From Betaproteobacteria bacterium (GTDB lineage Bacteria > Pseudomonadota > Gammaproteobacteria > Burkholderiales > Thiobacillaceae), in the NCBI GenBank assembly GCA_020049415.1, contig JAIFKV010000024.1, positions 1-42,409 of the forward strand: a stretch of 42,409 nucleotides of DNA, given 5' to 3'. The notes under the pieces were generated by a model. The model did no database searches, had not been told where the DNA came from, and saw only the letters and a program-made list of their open reading frames with translations. Below are positions 13,345 through 21,992 of this stretch, in pieces (within the stretch, counting starts at the first letter, position 1; the number at the start of each line of letters is the position of its first letter). The translations under genes were made by a program, and so were the position numbers.

Positions 13345-15930
13345 TCAATGTCCTCGCCGTAACTCAGCTTCCAGGGTTTTGTTGGTGGTGATGTCCATGA
13401 AGGTAATAACGACACCGTCGATGACATTTTCCAGCGTCCGATAGGGCATGATTTTCACCATGAAATAACGGCCGTCGCGGGTGGCGATGACTTTCTCCGA
13501 AAACACCAAAGAGCGCAGAACCTCGTGCGCGTCATATTCCATTTCGGGGTAGATCAGGTCGCTGACGATGTCTGAAAGCGGCCGCCCGACATCTCCGGGG
13601 ATCAGGTTGATCAACCGTGTGGTCGGGGTGGTAAAGCGGCGCACGCGCAGCAGGCTATCAAGAAACACCGTCGCGATGTCGGTGCTGTTGAGCAGGTTCT
13701 TCATGTCGTTATTGCTGCGCGAAAGGTCTTCCACCTTGGATTGCAATTCGGCGTTCACCGTTTGCAATTCCTCGTTGAGCGACTGCATTTCTTCCTTCGA
13801 CGTGGTCAGTTCCTCGTTGGTCGACTGTAATTCCTCGTTGGTCGACTGCAACTCCTCATTGGCCGAACGCAGTTCCTCCTGCGATGCCTGCATTTCCTCG
13901 CGCAATGTCCGGACTTCCTCCTGCGCGCTGTTCAGCGCGCTTTCCATCGCCAGGGCTCGCGCGCCACGCGCCGGGACACGCTTGACATCAAGCTTGCCGA
14001 TGGCTGGCGTAGCGCGATCCTGAAAGGCGATCAGCGCCATGCCTTTCAGTTCCGGCGGTTCCCGCAGCGCCTGCACACTGAGATCCACCAACTGCTGGCC
14101 GCCATTGTTGCCCACCGTCAGGCCATGCACCTCAACCGTATCTCCCTGCCGCAACGCCTTCTGCAATGCCATCGCCAGTTCGTGGCGCAGACCGTCGCGC
14201 GCCATCGCATGGATATTCCAGTTTGCCTTGCCAGCGGCGGGCTCCAGATATTTTCCGGTGCGACCACTGATATAGACGATGTCGCCCCTATCGTTGACCA
14301 GCACGGCGGCCGGCGCAAACTGTTGCAGAATATTTTGCTCAACCATGTTCTGCAGATTGGCAAATGAGGGGCCGACCACATCCTCGTGCGGCAAGGCCGG
14401 CAAAACCGGGCATGATCGCAGCGGAAAATCGAGCGCCGACAAGCCCTGACTGCCATCGATACGACGATACAAGCGTGACTTGGTATCGACAGGAATGAAC
14501 AGATCGTTGAAGTTGCCGACCGTCTCTGCGCTACCCAGAAACAAAATGCCGCCCGGGCTCAGGCTGTAATGAAACAGCGGCATCAACCGCTTCTGCAACT
14601 CCGCATCCAGGTAAATCAGCAGATTGCGGCAACTGAGAATATCCAGTTTGGTGAACGGCGGGTCGGAGAGCACGTTCTGCGGCGCAAAAATCACTATTTC
14701 GCGTATCTCCTTGCTTACCCGGAAGCCACCCTGCTCACTCACAAAAAAACGTTCCAGCCGCTCTGGCGAAACATCGGCGGTGATGTTGGCCGGGTAAAAA
14801 CCCTGCCGCGCCTGGTTGATGGCATCTTCATCCAGATCGGTGGCGAATATCTGCAAAGTAAAGCGACTTTTCGGGTTGAGTCGCTCCAGCGCCTCACGGA
14901 ACACAATCGCCAGCGAATAAGCCTCCTCGCCGGTCGAACAGGCCGGCACCCAGGCGCGCAACAAACGGCCATTCGGATAATTTGCCAGCAGCTCTGGAAA
15001 ATCGTTTTCCAGCAGATGCGCCCAAGCTGGCGGATCGCGGAAAAAGTTGGTGACACCGATCAGCATCTCCTTGAACAGCAAATCGATTTCAGCCGGGTTT
15101 TCCTGCAGAAAGTGGGCGTAGGCAGCGATTCGGTCAATTTGATGTATCGCCATGCGCCGCTCGATGCGGCGATAAACCGTACTCTTTTTATAATGCGAGA
15201 AATCATGTCCGGTACGCGCGCGCAGCAAGGTCACCACTTTCTCCAGCCCGCCCTGGCCGACGGGTTCCGTATCGACTTCAAGTTCGTGCGTAAACGGATG
15301 CTTCAAGGCTGCGGCTAATCGCGCTGGCAGCGCGTCGGCAGTGGCGACAATATCAACCATGCCGGTGTGAATAGCGCTGCTTGGCATACCGTTGAACTTG
15401 GCGTCGGTCGGATCTTGCGCCAGCACCAAACCGGATTTTTCCTTGATCGCTTTCAGCCCCAGCGTGCCATCCGACCCCATGCCGGAGAGGATCACGCCGA
15501 TAGCCCGTTCACCCCGATCATCGGCCAGGGCGCGAAAAAAACAGTCGACCGGCAAACGCAAACCATGCGGCTCAGCCAGATCAAGCAGATGCAACGTGCC
15601 GTGCAAGATCGACATTTCTTTATTCGGCGGGATCACATAAACGCAATTCGGTTTAACCCGCATAGCCTCGCCAGCCTGAACCACTTGCATCGGCGTGACC
15701 CGCTGCAACAATTCCGGCATCACATCGGTGCGGGTGGGGTCAAGATGCTGAATGACGATGAAAGCCATGCCGGAGGCTTCCGGTACATGCCGCAAAAAAT
15801 GATCCAGCGCCTCCAGGCCGCCGGCGGAAGCGCCAATGCCGACGATGGGAAAGTCCCCCCCTCCCATCGCGACAGGGGGGACGATTTTTTCGGACATTAC
15901 TGAAGTCGCAGTTTTGCCGCGTTTTGCCAT
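13345..15930 (-). CDS. CheB-CheR fusion protein with coiled coil and PAS domain
   Basis: About 861 aa from ATG 15930, with AAGG upstream; the frame extends to 16038 without an SD. Residues about 25-210 are a CheB methylesterase with catalytic Ser (GIGASAGG), His (VIQHLDP) and Asp (GMGSDG) and no receiver. Residues 230-500 are a CheR methyltransferase (TVYRRIERRM, FFRDPPAW, WVPACSTGEEAYSLA). A coiled coil of heptads near 645-715 (EELQSTNEELQSTNEEL) and a C-terminal PAS domain (LLNSTDIATVFLDSLLRVRR onwards) follow. No kinase domain is attached. No other chemotaxis gene is nearby, so it more likely serves a separate signalling route with the divergent hybrid kinase. Confidence 0.92.
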   Translation of the reverse strand: MAKRGKTATSVMSEKIVPPVAMGGGDFPIVGIGASAGGLEALDHFLRHVPEASGMAFIVIQHLDPTRTDVMPELLQRVTPMQVVQAGEAMRVKPNCVYVIPPNKEMSILHGTLHLLDLAEPHGLRLPVDCFFRALADDRGERAIGVILSGMGSDGTLGLKAIKEKSGLVLAQDPTDAKFNGMPSSAIHTGMVDIVATADALPARLAAALKHPFTHELEVDTEPVGQGGLEKVVTLLRARTGHDFSHYKKSTVYRRIERRMAIHQIDRIAAYAHFLQENPAEIDLLFKEMLIGVTNFFRDPPAWAHLLENDFPELLANYPNGRLLRAWVPACSTGEEAYSLAIVFREALERLNPKSRFTLQIFATDLDEDAINQARQGFYPANITADVSPERLERFFVSEQGGFRVSKEIREIVIFAPQNVLSDPPFTKLDILSCRNLLIYLDAELQKRLMPLFHYSLSPGGILFLGSAETVGNFNDLFIPVDTKSRLYRRIDGSQGLSALDFPLRSCPVLPALPHEDVVGPSFANLQNMVEQNILQQFAPAAVLVNDRGDIVYISGRTGKYLEPAAGKANWNIHAMARDGLRHELAMALQKALRQGDTVEVHGLTVGNNGGQQLVDLSVQALREPPELKGMALIAFQDRATPAIGKLDVKRVPARGARALAMESALNSAQEEVRTLREEMQASQEELRSANEELQSTNEELQSTNEELTTSKEEMQSLNEELQTVNAELQSKVEDLSRSNNDMKNLLNSTDIATVFLDSLLRVRRFTTPTTRLINLIPGDVGRPLSDIVSDLIYPEMEYDAHEVLRSLVFSEKVIATRDGRYFMVKIMPYRTLENVIDGVVITFMDITTNKTLEAELRRGH

Positions 15931-16239
15931 AGCTTTTACCTTGATCTGATGAAATCTTGACCTGCCCGAAACGAAGTTTGCCAGCGCATCGGCGACGAGA
16001 ATGCGGACATGACTTCCGCCAGAAGCCGGATGCGGCAAAGCACCATTTTAGGCCAGCAAAGTGCGGCCAAGCTGTCTACTATTCAATTACAGGGCAACTG
16101 TATAACACCTTGAAAAAGTCAAAAAACACCGTCTTCAGCTTTAATGCATTCACCTTTGGTTTTTATATAGGGTTGAATTGATGGTTTTTTTTGCGCTAAC
16201 CGCAGAATAAATTTTTTCAATCCTCAACCAAAAACGGTC
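15931..16239. other. Intergenic region between divergent signalling genes
   Basis: These 309 bases hold the promoters of the cheB-cheR fusion and the hybrid kinase. The part after about 16080 is AT-rich with homopolymer T and A runs. I see no convincing -35/-10 pair, palindrome or small gene. The short frame 15957-16181 lacks any recognisable protein. Confidence 0.6.
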
Positions 16240-18063
16240 ATGGAGAAGCATTTGAATTCAGATCATGTCGCGTTGCGTCGTAGCGCGGAGCGTTTGCTGG
16301 CGTCCTCACCCCCCGCCCCGCCGATTGATGTGGATGCGCATCGTCTGCTGCATGAACTGCAAGTGCATCAGATCGAACTGGAAATGCAGAATGCCGAGTT
16401 AGGTCGGTCTCAAACTGAGCTTGAACAAGCGCGCAATCTTGCCGAATCTCGTTATGACGATCTTTATGAATTCGCCCCGATCGGCTACCTCACGCTCGAC
16501 AAGACCGGGCTGATCCGCGCCGCCAACCTTACCGCCACCACGCTACTGGGGGTTGAGCGCAATGCCTTGCTGAAGCAACGCTTTGAGCGCTTTGTCAGTA
16601 TTTGCGATCTGGATAACTGGCAACAAAAGTTCAACCAGGCAGTGGCCGAGGGCGAAGATCAGAATTTCGACATGGCGTTGAATTGCGCCAATGCCGTGCT
16701 ATGTCAGGTTCAGGTCAACTGCCATCCCATCCACCCCTTTGATGACGCGGCAACCCTGCAACTGGCGCTCACTGACATCAGCGAATTGAAGCGTGCCGCG
16801 ACAGAACTTGAACAAAGTCGACACCTGCTGGAAAAACGTGTTCAGGAACGGACGCTGGAAATTGCCCAGCTCAATCGCGAACTGGTTCGACGCACCGAAG
16901 CCGCTGAAGCCGCAAACCAGGCAAAAAGCATTTTCCTCGCCAACATCAGCCATGAAATCCGCACCCCGATGAACGCCATTCTCGGCATGGCCCATCTGCT
17001 GCGTCGCGATGGCGTCACCCCGACCCAGGCCGGCCGGCTTGACCGAATCGAGGCCTCCAGCCAACACCTGCTGCGCATCATCAACAACGTTCTCGATCTC
17101 GCCAGAATCGAGTCCGGCAAATTGGAAATCGAACAAAAAGACTTCGCTTTGGCCGACCTGCTGCATGCTGTCCTGGGGGTCATCGACAACCAACGAAAAG
17201 CCAAGGGACTGGATTTTTTCATCAAGGTCAGCAAGTTGCCAAAGTCACTCCATGGCGACGCCGTCCTGCTATCGCAAGCCCTGCTCAACTATCTGGATAA
17301 CGCTGTCAAATTCACCGACCAGGGCAGCATCACGTTGTCAGGCCGCATCCTGGAAGAATCGTCAACCAGCTACCTGTTGCGCTTCGAGGTCACCGATACC
17401 GGCATCGGCCTAACGCACGAACAACAGTCACGCGTCTTCTCGCCGTTTGAACAGGCCGACAACTCCACCACCCGCAAATACAGCGGAACCGGGCTGGGAC
17501 TCGCCATCACCCAGCGCATCGCAAAACTGATGGGCGGTAGTGTCGGCGTAGACAGTACGCCAGACCAAGGCAGCACCTTCTGGCTCACCGCACGACTGGG
17601 CAAGCCCGAGCAAACAGCCACTCCACCCGACACCCAAGCCGACATGAGCGCGGCAAACAGCCTGCGCCGCGATCATCACGGCAAACGCATCCTGCTGGTC
17701 GACGACGACCGCTTCAACCGGGAAATCGCGCTGCGCTTGCTGCTCGATGCCGGACTGCAACCCGACTTGGCCGAGAACAACGAACAAGCTTTGCAAATGG
17801 CGGCAGAAACCGATTATGCCGCCATCCTGATGCACCTGCGGATGGAGAAATTGAGCAGCCTTGATGCCACCCGTTCACTTCGCCAACTCCCCAACTGCGG
17901 AGAAATCCCGATCTTGGCGATGACCACTGACGCCTTCGACGCAGAGCGTGCTAAGCACCTTTTCGTCGGCATCAACGACTTCATCTCCAAACCAGTTGAA
18001 GCAGCACCGCTTTACGAAACCTTGCTGAAATGGCTCAAGCGGTCTGAAACTCGTCCTGCCTGA
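16240..18063 (+). CDS. Hybrid sensor histidine kinase with degenerate receiver
   Basis: 607 aa, cytoplasmic, no membrane helix. An N-terminal helical segment ([20 protein letters not shown]) leads into a PAS domain ([20 protein letters not shown]) and a coiled coil. HisKA has the phosphoacceptor His238 in [17 protein letters not shown]. HATPase_c shows the N-box [11 protein letters not shown]1 DTGIGL and G2 GTGLGLAI. The C-terminal receiver keeps the acidic triad ([13 protein letters not shown]) and the Lys (DFISKPVE). Where LMDxxMP is expected it reads ILMHLRMEK: the phosphoacceptor Asp is His532 (codon CAC at 17833). The kinase core looks active, but the receiver should not be phosphorylated in the usual way. 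It is divergent from the CheB-CheR gene. Confidence 0.92.
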   Translation: MEKHLNSDHVALRRSAERLLASSPPAPPIDVDAHRLLHELQVHQIELEMQNAELGRSQTELEQARNLAESRYDDLYEFAPIGYLTLDKTGLIRAANLTATTLLGVERNALLKQRFERFVSICDLDNWQQKFNQAVAEGEDQNFDMALNCANAVLCQVQVNCHPIHPFDDAATLQLALTDISELKRAATELEQSRHLLEKRVQERTLEIAQLNRELVRRTEAAEAANQAKSIFLANISHEIRTPMNAILGMAHLLRRDGVTPTQAGRLDRIEASSQHLLRIINNVLDLARIESGKLEIEQKDFALADLLHAVLGVIDNQRKAKGLDFFIKVSKLPKSLHGDAVLLSQALLNYLDNAVKFTDQGSITLSGRILEESSTSYLLRFEVTDTGIGLTHEQQSRVFSPFEQADNSTTRKYSGTGLGLAITQRIAKLMGGSVGVDSTPDQGSTFWLTARLGKPEQTATPPDTQADMSAANSLRRDHHGKRILLVDDDRFNREIALRLLLDAGLQPDLAENNEQALQMAAETDYAAILMHLRMEKLSSLDATRSLRQLPNCGEIPILAMTTDAFDAERAKHLFVGINDFISKPVEAAPLYETLLKWLKRSETRPA

Positions 18064-18162
18064 TTCCAGCCCGCATCACCACCTGCCGGGGTGATCGACC
18101 GTCGTCGCCCAAAACAACAAGATCAATCAATTTCCGCACGTTGAAATTTTCAGACTTAATGG

Positions 18163-18190
18163 TTGACAAGGTAGAACCGACTTCGATATT
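18163..18190 (+). promoter_or_regulatory. phaP promoter
   Basis: A consensus TTGACA (-35, 18163-18168) is followed after 16 bases by GATATT (-10, 18185-18190). The start of transcription would fall near 18197, inside the first of two PhaR-type palindromes, which is a classic repression layout. Confidence 0.6.
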
Positions 18191-18203
18191 GTGCGGCGCA
18201 ACA
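18189..18203. promoter_or_regulatory. Putative PhaR operator 1 (phaP promoter)
   Basis: TTGTGC-GGC-GCAACA matches the site at 10703-10717 at 14 of 15 positions. It overlaps the end of the phaP -10 element and the inferred start of transcription. Confidence 0.65.
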
Positions 18204-18220
18204 TTTGTGCAGTGCACAAA
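18204..18220. promoter_or_regulatory. Putative PhaR operator 2 (phaP promoter)
   Basis: TTTGTGC-AGT-GCACAAA is a perfect 17-base palindrome of GTGC-N3-GCAC type that directly abuts operator 1. It shares its core with 10729-10739. Confidence 0.65.
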
Positions 18221-18264
18221 TAGCCGAAAACCCGATTTTTAACCTGTCGTCGAGGAGAAACACC

Positions 18265-18636
18265 ATGCAAAAGCAAATCATCGAAATGTTTGAAAAATCC
18301 ACCGAAACCACCCTGGAGTCGGTTCGCAAGATTGGCGAACTGAACCAGCGCACATTCGACAAGCTGTTTCAGCAACAAACCGAACTGGCTTCTTTCTTTA
18401 TGGATGCCAGCGCCCGCAGCATGGAATTGATGACCAAAGCCAAGGGTTACCAGGATCTGATGGCGGGCCAGACCGCACTGATGCGTGAATGTGGCGAGCG
18501 TAGCATTGCTGCGGTGCGTTCCAGCCTGACTTTTGCCACTGAATCGTCAACCGAATATGGCGATCTGGCCAAAGAAGGTGTCAAAACGGTTCAAGAACAG
18601 ATGAGCAAGGCCTCCAACCTGCAAGCCGCTGCCTGA
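18265..18636 (+). CDS. phaP: Phasin family protein (PHA granule coat)
   Basis: 123 aa from ATG 18265, with GAGGAGA 6 bases upstream. The in-frame start at 18205 would lie inside the operator. The protein is almost wholly helical and amphipathic (MQKQIIEMFEKSTETTLESV, LNQRTFDKLFQQQTELASFF), with the phasin motif FDKLxxQQxEL and a Gln/Ala-rich end (EQMSKASNLQAAA). Phasins cover PHA granules and control their number and size. It stands as a single gene about 5 kb from phaR, behind two signalling genes. Its promoter carries the same operator pair as the phaE/phaA region, so PhaR control is likely. Confidence 0.9.
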   Translation: MQKQIIEMFEKSTETTLESVRKIGELNQRTFDKLFQQQTELASFFMDASARSMELMTKAKGYQDLMAGQTALMRECGERSIAAVRSSLTFATESSTEYGDLAKEGVKTVQEQMSKASNLQAAA

Positions 18637-18702
18637 TTCCTGTCTAATTCTTAACCAAGCTCCTTCAAGGCTCGGCGGGTCAATGACCTGTCGGGCGTAT
18701 TT

Positions 18703-20943
18703 TTATTGCGGCGCAGCATGAGCGGTCTTTGGATCAAGCTCTTCACCAGGCTTGCCAAAATAAAAACCCTGCGCATGGCTGAAACCCAGGCCAATGATGT
18801 TGTCGAGTTGTTCGCGGGTTTCAATCCCCTCGGCGACCAACTCATAGCCGGCGCTGATCACCATGCTGACAATCTCTTCCAGAATCATTTTCTGACGCCG
18901 CTCGCCGTGTTCCAGCAAGCGCACCATGCTGATATCGAATTTGACTAGATCAACCGGCATCGAGGCCAGATAACGTAACGAAGAATAACCGCTGCCAAAA
19001 TCGTCAAGCGCCACCAACGCCCCGGCGCTGCGTAATTGTTCGATATTCGCCGAGGCGACTTCCATCTGCGTGATCAACGCCGTTTCGGTGATTTCGACCA
19101 CAATCTTGCGCCCGCCCGCCAGCGCCTTCTGCGCGCGCACCAGTTCCAGCATCGCATCAACCACCTTGGCATTGACGATACTGGGGGCGGACAGATTGAT
19201 GGAAACGCCCTGCCAGGCTGGCAAACGTCCGCTCGCCATATCGTCGGTAACCGCGCGTATCACCGATAAATCGAACTCGGCATCCAGCTTGCGCGCTTGC
19301 ACGATGGGAAAGATGGCATCCGGCCGGATCAGTTCGCCATTCAGACGAATACGGGTCAGCGCTTCGACATATTCCTTTTGCTGCATGGGCAAACGCATCA
19401 CCGCCTGATAGCTCAACTCGATCAGTCGATGATCTCGAATCGCGTCAAACACCGCGCTGATCGATCGATTTGCAACCAGCGCGCCGAGTTCGCCCATACC
19501 CTCACTATAAAAAACGATTTTCGGACTGGATGGCCGCTTCGCTGCATACATCGCCAGATCGGCGCGTTTCTGTAGTTCGCCCAGACAAAACTCGCCCGAA
19601 TGCGACTGGGCGATACCGATGCTGATAGTGGCCGGTTCACTCATGCCATATTGACGAAAATCGTGCTTCATCAAGTGTTCCTGGCAACGCTCGGCAACCA
19701 CTTGGGCGTGAAGCGGATCATCATCCAGAATCACGCTGGCGAATTCGTCACCGCCCACCCGATACAAGCGGTCACCCGCGCGCAACGCGGATTGCAGACA
19801 GATGGCGATGGCGCGTATCACCCTGTCGCCAACGTGATGCCCGTAGGTGTCGTTGATCGCCTTGAAATGATCGCAATCAAACAACAATAAAGCGGCGCTG
19901 CCATGCCGGCGATCTTTGCCCAGGTTATTCCAGTCTTCGTCATAGGCGCGCCGGTTGAAGGCGCCGGTAAGCGCGTCATGGCGGGCCTGATCAAAGAAAT
20001 CCTGGCTGTTTTGTTCCAGATTCTGGTGCAAGGCAAACAGCCGCTCCTGATAATCACCAAACGCCCGGCGGACGCTTTCCAGTTCCGCGATCAGCAGCGG
20101 CGCGCCGAGCATCCCACGATGCGGGAAATTATTTTCTACTGAACGCATCGCATTGATTTCACTAGAGAAGGTACGTAATGGATGCACGACCAAACGCTTT
20201 AAAAGCCAGGCCGCGATCAGCAATACCGACAGCACCACCAGCGTGAGCCGGAGTTGAGTAACCTGAAACAAATTCAGAAAAAGAACCTGATTGGGATTTT
20301 CCCGAACCTCGAATCGCAGATTCGGCAGACTGTTCTTCAAATCGATCTTGCTTTGGCTGGGAAAATCGACTTTCAGCACAGACAAGTCGGCATAGCGAAA
20401 AGAGTACGCACGTTCAAGCTCGGCAAGAAAATCCAGCCTCATGCCCAGATAGCCAAGCAGAATTTGCGCGGCGGGATCGGCATGAACAGGAATGAAATAT
20501 TCCAGTTGATGGCCCGTTGTCCCGGCAATGTAGCGCACTAGCGGCGGCTTGCCGGGCAAACGAGGCGGAAGCGCGTCAGGCCCGGGTTGCTTCGCCAGAA
20601 TCAAGCCGGCCTTGTCGTAAAGCGCCACCGCCCCCGCGCCGGAGGAAATCAATCCGCTATCGCGCATACGGCTATCGCGCCAGACCGAGTAGTACTCGGG
20701 AAACACCAATTGCTGGCGGGTTTCTTCCCATTGCGCAACCGCTGTTGCCGTTTTATCCAGCCGCTGCGAAAGTATCACCAACGCTTCTCTGACCTCCTGG
20801 TTTGCGCTGACCAGCTCGTTCTGGCGCACGGCGGCGGTGGCTTGCCTGATTTCCATCCAGAAATAACCGCCCATTGAAACAATCAGAACGCCAGCAACCA
20901 AGATAAAAAACAAAGACAAACGCCCGATGCTGAGAGATTTCAT
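18703..20943 (-). CDS. Membrane CHASE4-GGDEF-EAL cyclic-di-GMP enzyme
   Basis: 746 aa. A membrane helix (about 10-30) and a second one (about 230-248, LTLVVLSVLLIAAWLLKRL) flank a periplasmic domain of CHASE4 type (VREALVILSQRLDKTATAVA, WEETRQQLVFPEYYSVWRDS). A HAMP-like linker follows. The cyclase domain has an intact GGDEF motif (YRVGGDEFASVI) and an RxxD inhibitory site (RAGD) five residues before it. The phosphodiesterase domain has EAL (YVEALTRI), N in INLSAP, EITE, LDDFGSGYSSL, K in VKFD, AEGIET and Q in HAQGF. Both activities look catalytically possible. A 7+7 base inverted repeat immediately precedes the start codon. Confidence 0.93.
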   Translation of the reverse strand: MKSLSIGRLSLFFILVAGVLIVSMGGYFWMEIRQATAAVRQNELVSANQEVREALVILSQRLDKTATAVAQWEETRQQLVFPEYYSVWRDSRMRDSGLISSGAGAVALYDKAGLILAKQPGPDALPPRLPGKPPLVRYIAGTTGHQLEYFIPVHADPAAQILLGYLGMRLDFLAELERAYSFRYADLSVLKVDFPSQSKIDLKNSLPNLRFEVRENPNQVLFLNLFQVTQLRLTLVVLSVLLIAAWLLKRLVVHPLRTFSSEINAMRSVENNFPHRGMLGAPLLIAELESVRRAFGDYQERLFALHQNLEQNSQDFFDQARHDALTGAFNRRAYDEDWNNLGKDRRHGSAALLLFDCDHFKAINDTYGHHVGDRVIRAIAICLQSALRAGDRLYRVGGDEFASVILDDDPLHAQVVAERCQEHLMKHDFRQYGMSEPATISIGIAQSHSGEFCLGELQKRADLAMYAAKRPSSPKIVFYSEGMGELGALVANRSISAVFDAIRDHRLIELSYQAVMRLPMQQKEYVEALTRIRLNGELIRPDAIFPIVQARKLDAEFDLSVIRAVTDDMASGRLPAWQGVSINLSAPSIVNAKVVDAMLELVRAQKALAGGRKIVVEITETALITQMEVASANIEQLRSAGALVALDDFGSGYSSLRYLASMPVDLVKFDISMVRLLEHGERRQKMILEEIVSMVISAGYELVAEGIETREQLDNIIGLGFSHAQGFYFGKPGEELDPKTAHAAPQ

Positions 20944-20944
20944 G

Positions 20945-20980
20945 GCGTGAACTTAACCCGGATATTTCATGAATTCACGC
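20945..20980 (-). other. 5'-leader inverted repeat of the GGDEF-EAL gene
   Basis: GCGTGAA (20945-20951) and TTCACGC (20974-20980) are perfect complements that flank 22 bases. The repeat ends 1 base before the ATG at 20943, so the mRNA could fold a hairpin abutting the start codon. No clear SD is visible. Confidence 0.4.
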
Positions 20981-21102
20981 GATGATCGCACAAGACATTG
21001 TTTGCACAGGGAATTCCGAGAAGGCGTGGCGTAGTTATCGACAAACCCGACGGAGCAGAAATTCTTGTTCGGACAAGGCACAAGCGAGGGCAACGGCGCA
21101 TC

Positions 21103-21942
21103 TCAAAGCGACTTTAATTCCAGCAAGACGGTATCAAGCAAATCGAATTCAAAATCGCCATCCATAAAGTGGTTGGCGCCTTCAATGACGCTGACTTTGG
21201 CTTTGGTTTTGCCGAGTTGTTCAATCCAGCCGGGGCCCAGCCGGTCATCGCGACTGCCCATGATGAAAGTCGTCGAGATCGGCAAATTACCGGCTTGGAG
21301 AATGATGTGATCAGGCGTCCATTCAAGATAAGACAGCATCGCTTTCGGCGTAGCACGAAATTTTTGGCAGAACGAGAACGGTTGCGTCAGGAGATTTTTA
21401 GAGCCGGCTTTCACCAAAGCGCGGGTTTGCCGGATCACTTTGTCACGCGATTTGTCATCAACTTTTATTCGTCCTTCCGCCGCACTGACTCCGATCATTT
21501 TACGCACGACCGGATCGTGATTTGTACTCAGGTAAGCCAACAACTCAACACTGCCAAAACTATGCCCCATCAGCACAATGGTCCGAGTTTTATTGGCTTT
21601 GAGCCAATTCACCCAAGTAGCCAGTTCCTTTGATCCTTCATCCATGGTGTAGGTGTGGATCGCTTCGCAGGCCTTGCTTTGCTTGCGGTGCGTCACGCCC
21701 AACGTCAAAGTCGGCGCCAGCACCCCGTAGCCGGCGCTGGAAAGCCCCTCGGTAAGACGGTGGATGGTGGGAAATTCATGCGTTTGAAGAAAGCCATGCA
21801 TCAACAGCACGGTGGGCTTGCCCGCCTCGGCTTTCCGATACTCCGCCTTGGCGGTCAGTTTGTTCGGCAACACCAGTTCAATCGGCTCCGCCCATACCGG
21901 CAAAGAAAAAATAGTGATGAGCAGAAAAATCCAACGCAGCAT
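21103..21942 (-). CDS. Secreted alpha/beta hydrolase
   Basis: 279 aa from ATG 21942. This start gives the signal peptide MLRWIFLLITIFSLPVWA, whereas the frame upstream to 22173 runs antisense into the helicase gene. GAGAGG lies 9-10 bases upstream. After cleavage the protein has the hydrolase fold: oxyanion region LLMHGFLQTHEF, nucleophile elbow LMGHSFGSVE, acid in MGSRDDRLGP and His in EGANHFMDGD. It should act in the periplasm on an ester or similar bond. The substrate is unknown, and a PHB-related oligomer hydrolase is possible but has no support beyond location. It diverges from the helicase gene across 50 bases. Confidence 0.82.
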   Translation of the reverse strand: MLRWIFLLITIFSLPVWAEPIELVLPNKLTAKAEYRKAEAGKPTVLLMHGFLQTHEFPTIHRLTEGLSSAGYGVLAPTLTLGVTHRKQSKACEAIHTYTMDEGSKELATWVNWLKANKTRTIVLMGHSFGSVELLAYLSTNHDPVVRKMIGVSAAEGRIKVDDKSRDKVIRQTRALVKAGSKNLLTQPFSFCQKFRATPKAMLSYLEWTPDHIILQAGNLPISTTFIMGSRDDRLGPGWIEQLGKTKAKVSVIEGANHFMDGDFEFDLLDTVLLELKSL

Positions 21943-21992
21943 AAGTCTTAACCTCTCGTTTAATTTATCGGCCTGTCGGATAAACTCGGACA

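Noticed and set aside
13790..13870. Short direct repeats as a CRISPR-like array
   Set aside because: They encode coiled-coil heptads in frame within the CheB-CheR protein and have no spacers.
18679..18702. Terminator after phaP
   Set aside because: CGGGTC/GACCTG makes only a 6-bp stem with a G-U pair and the T-rich run starts too far away.
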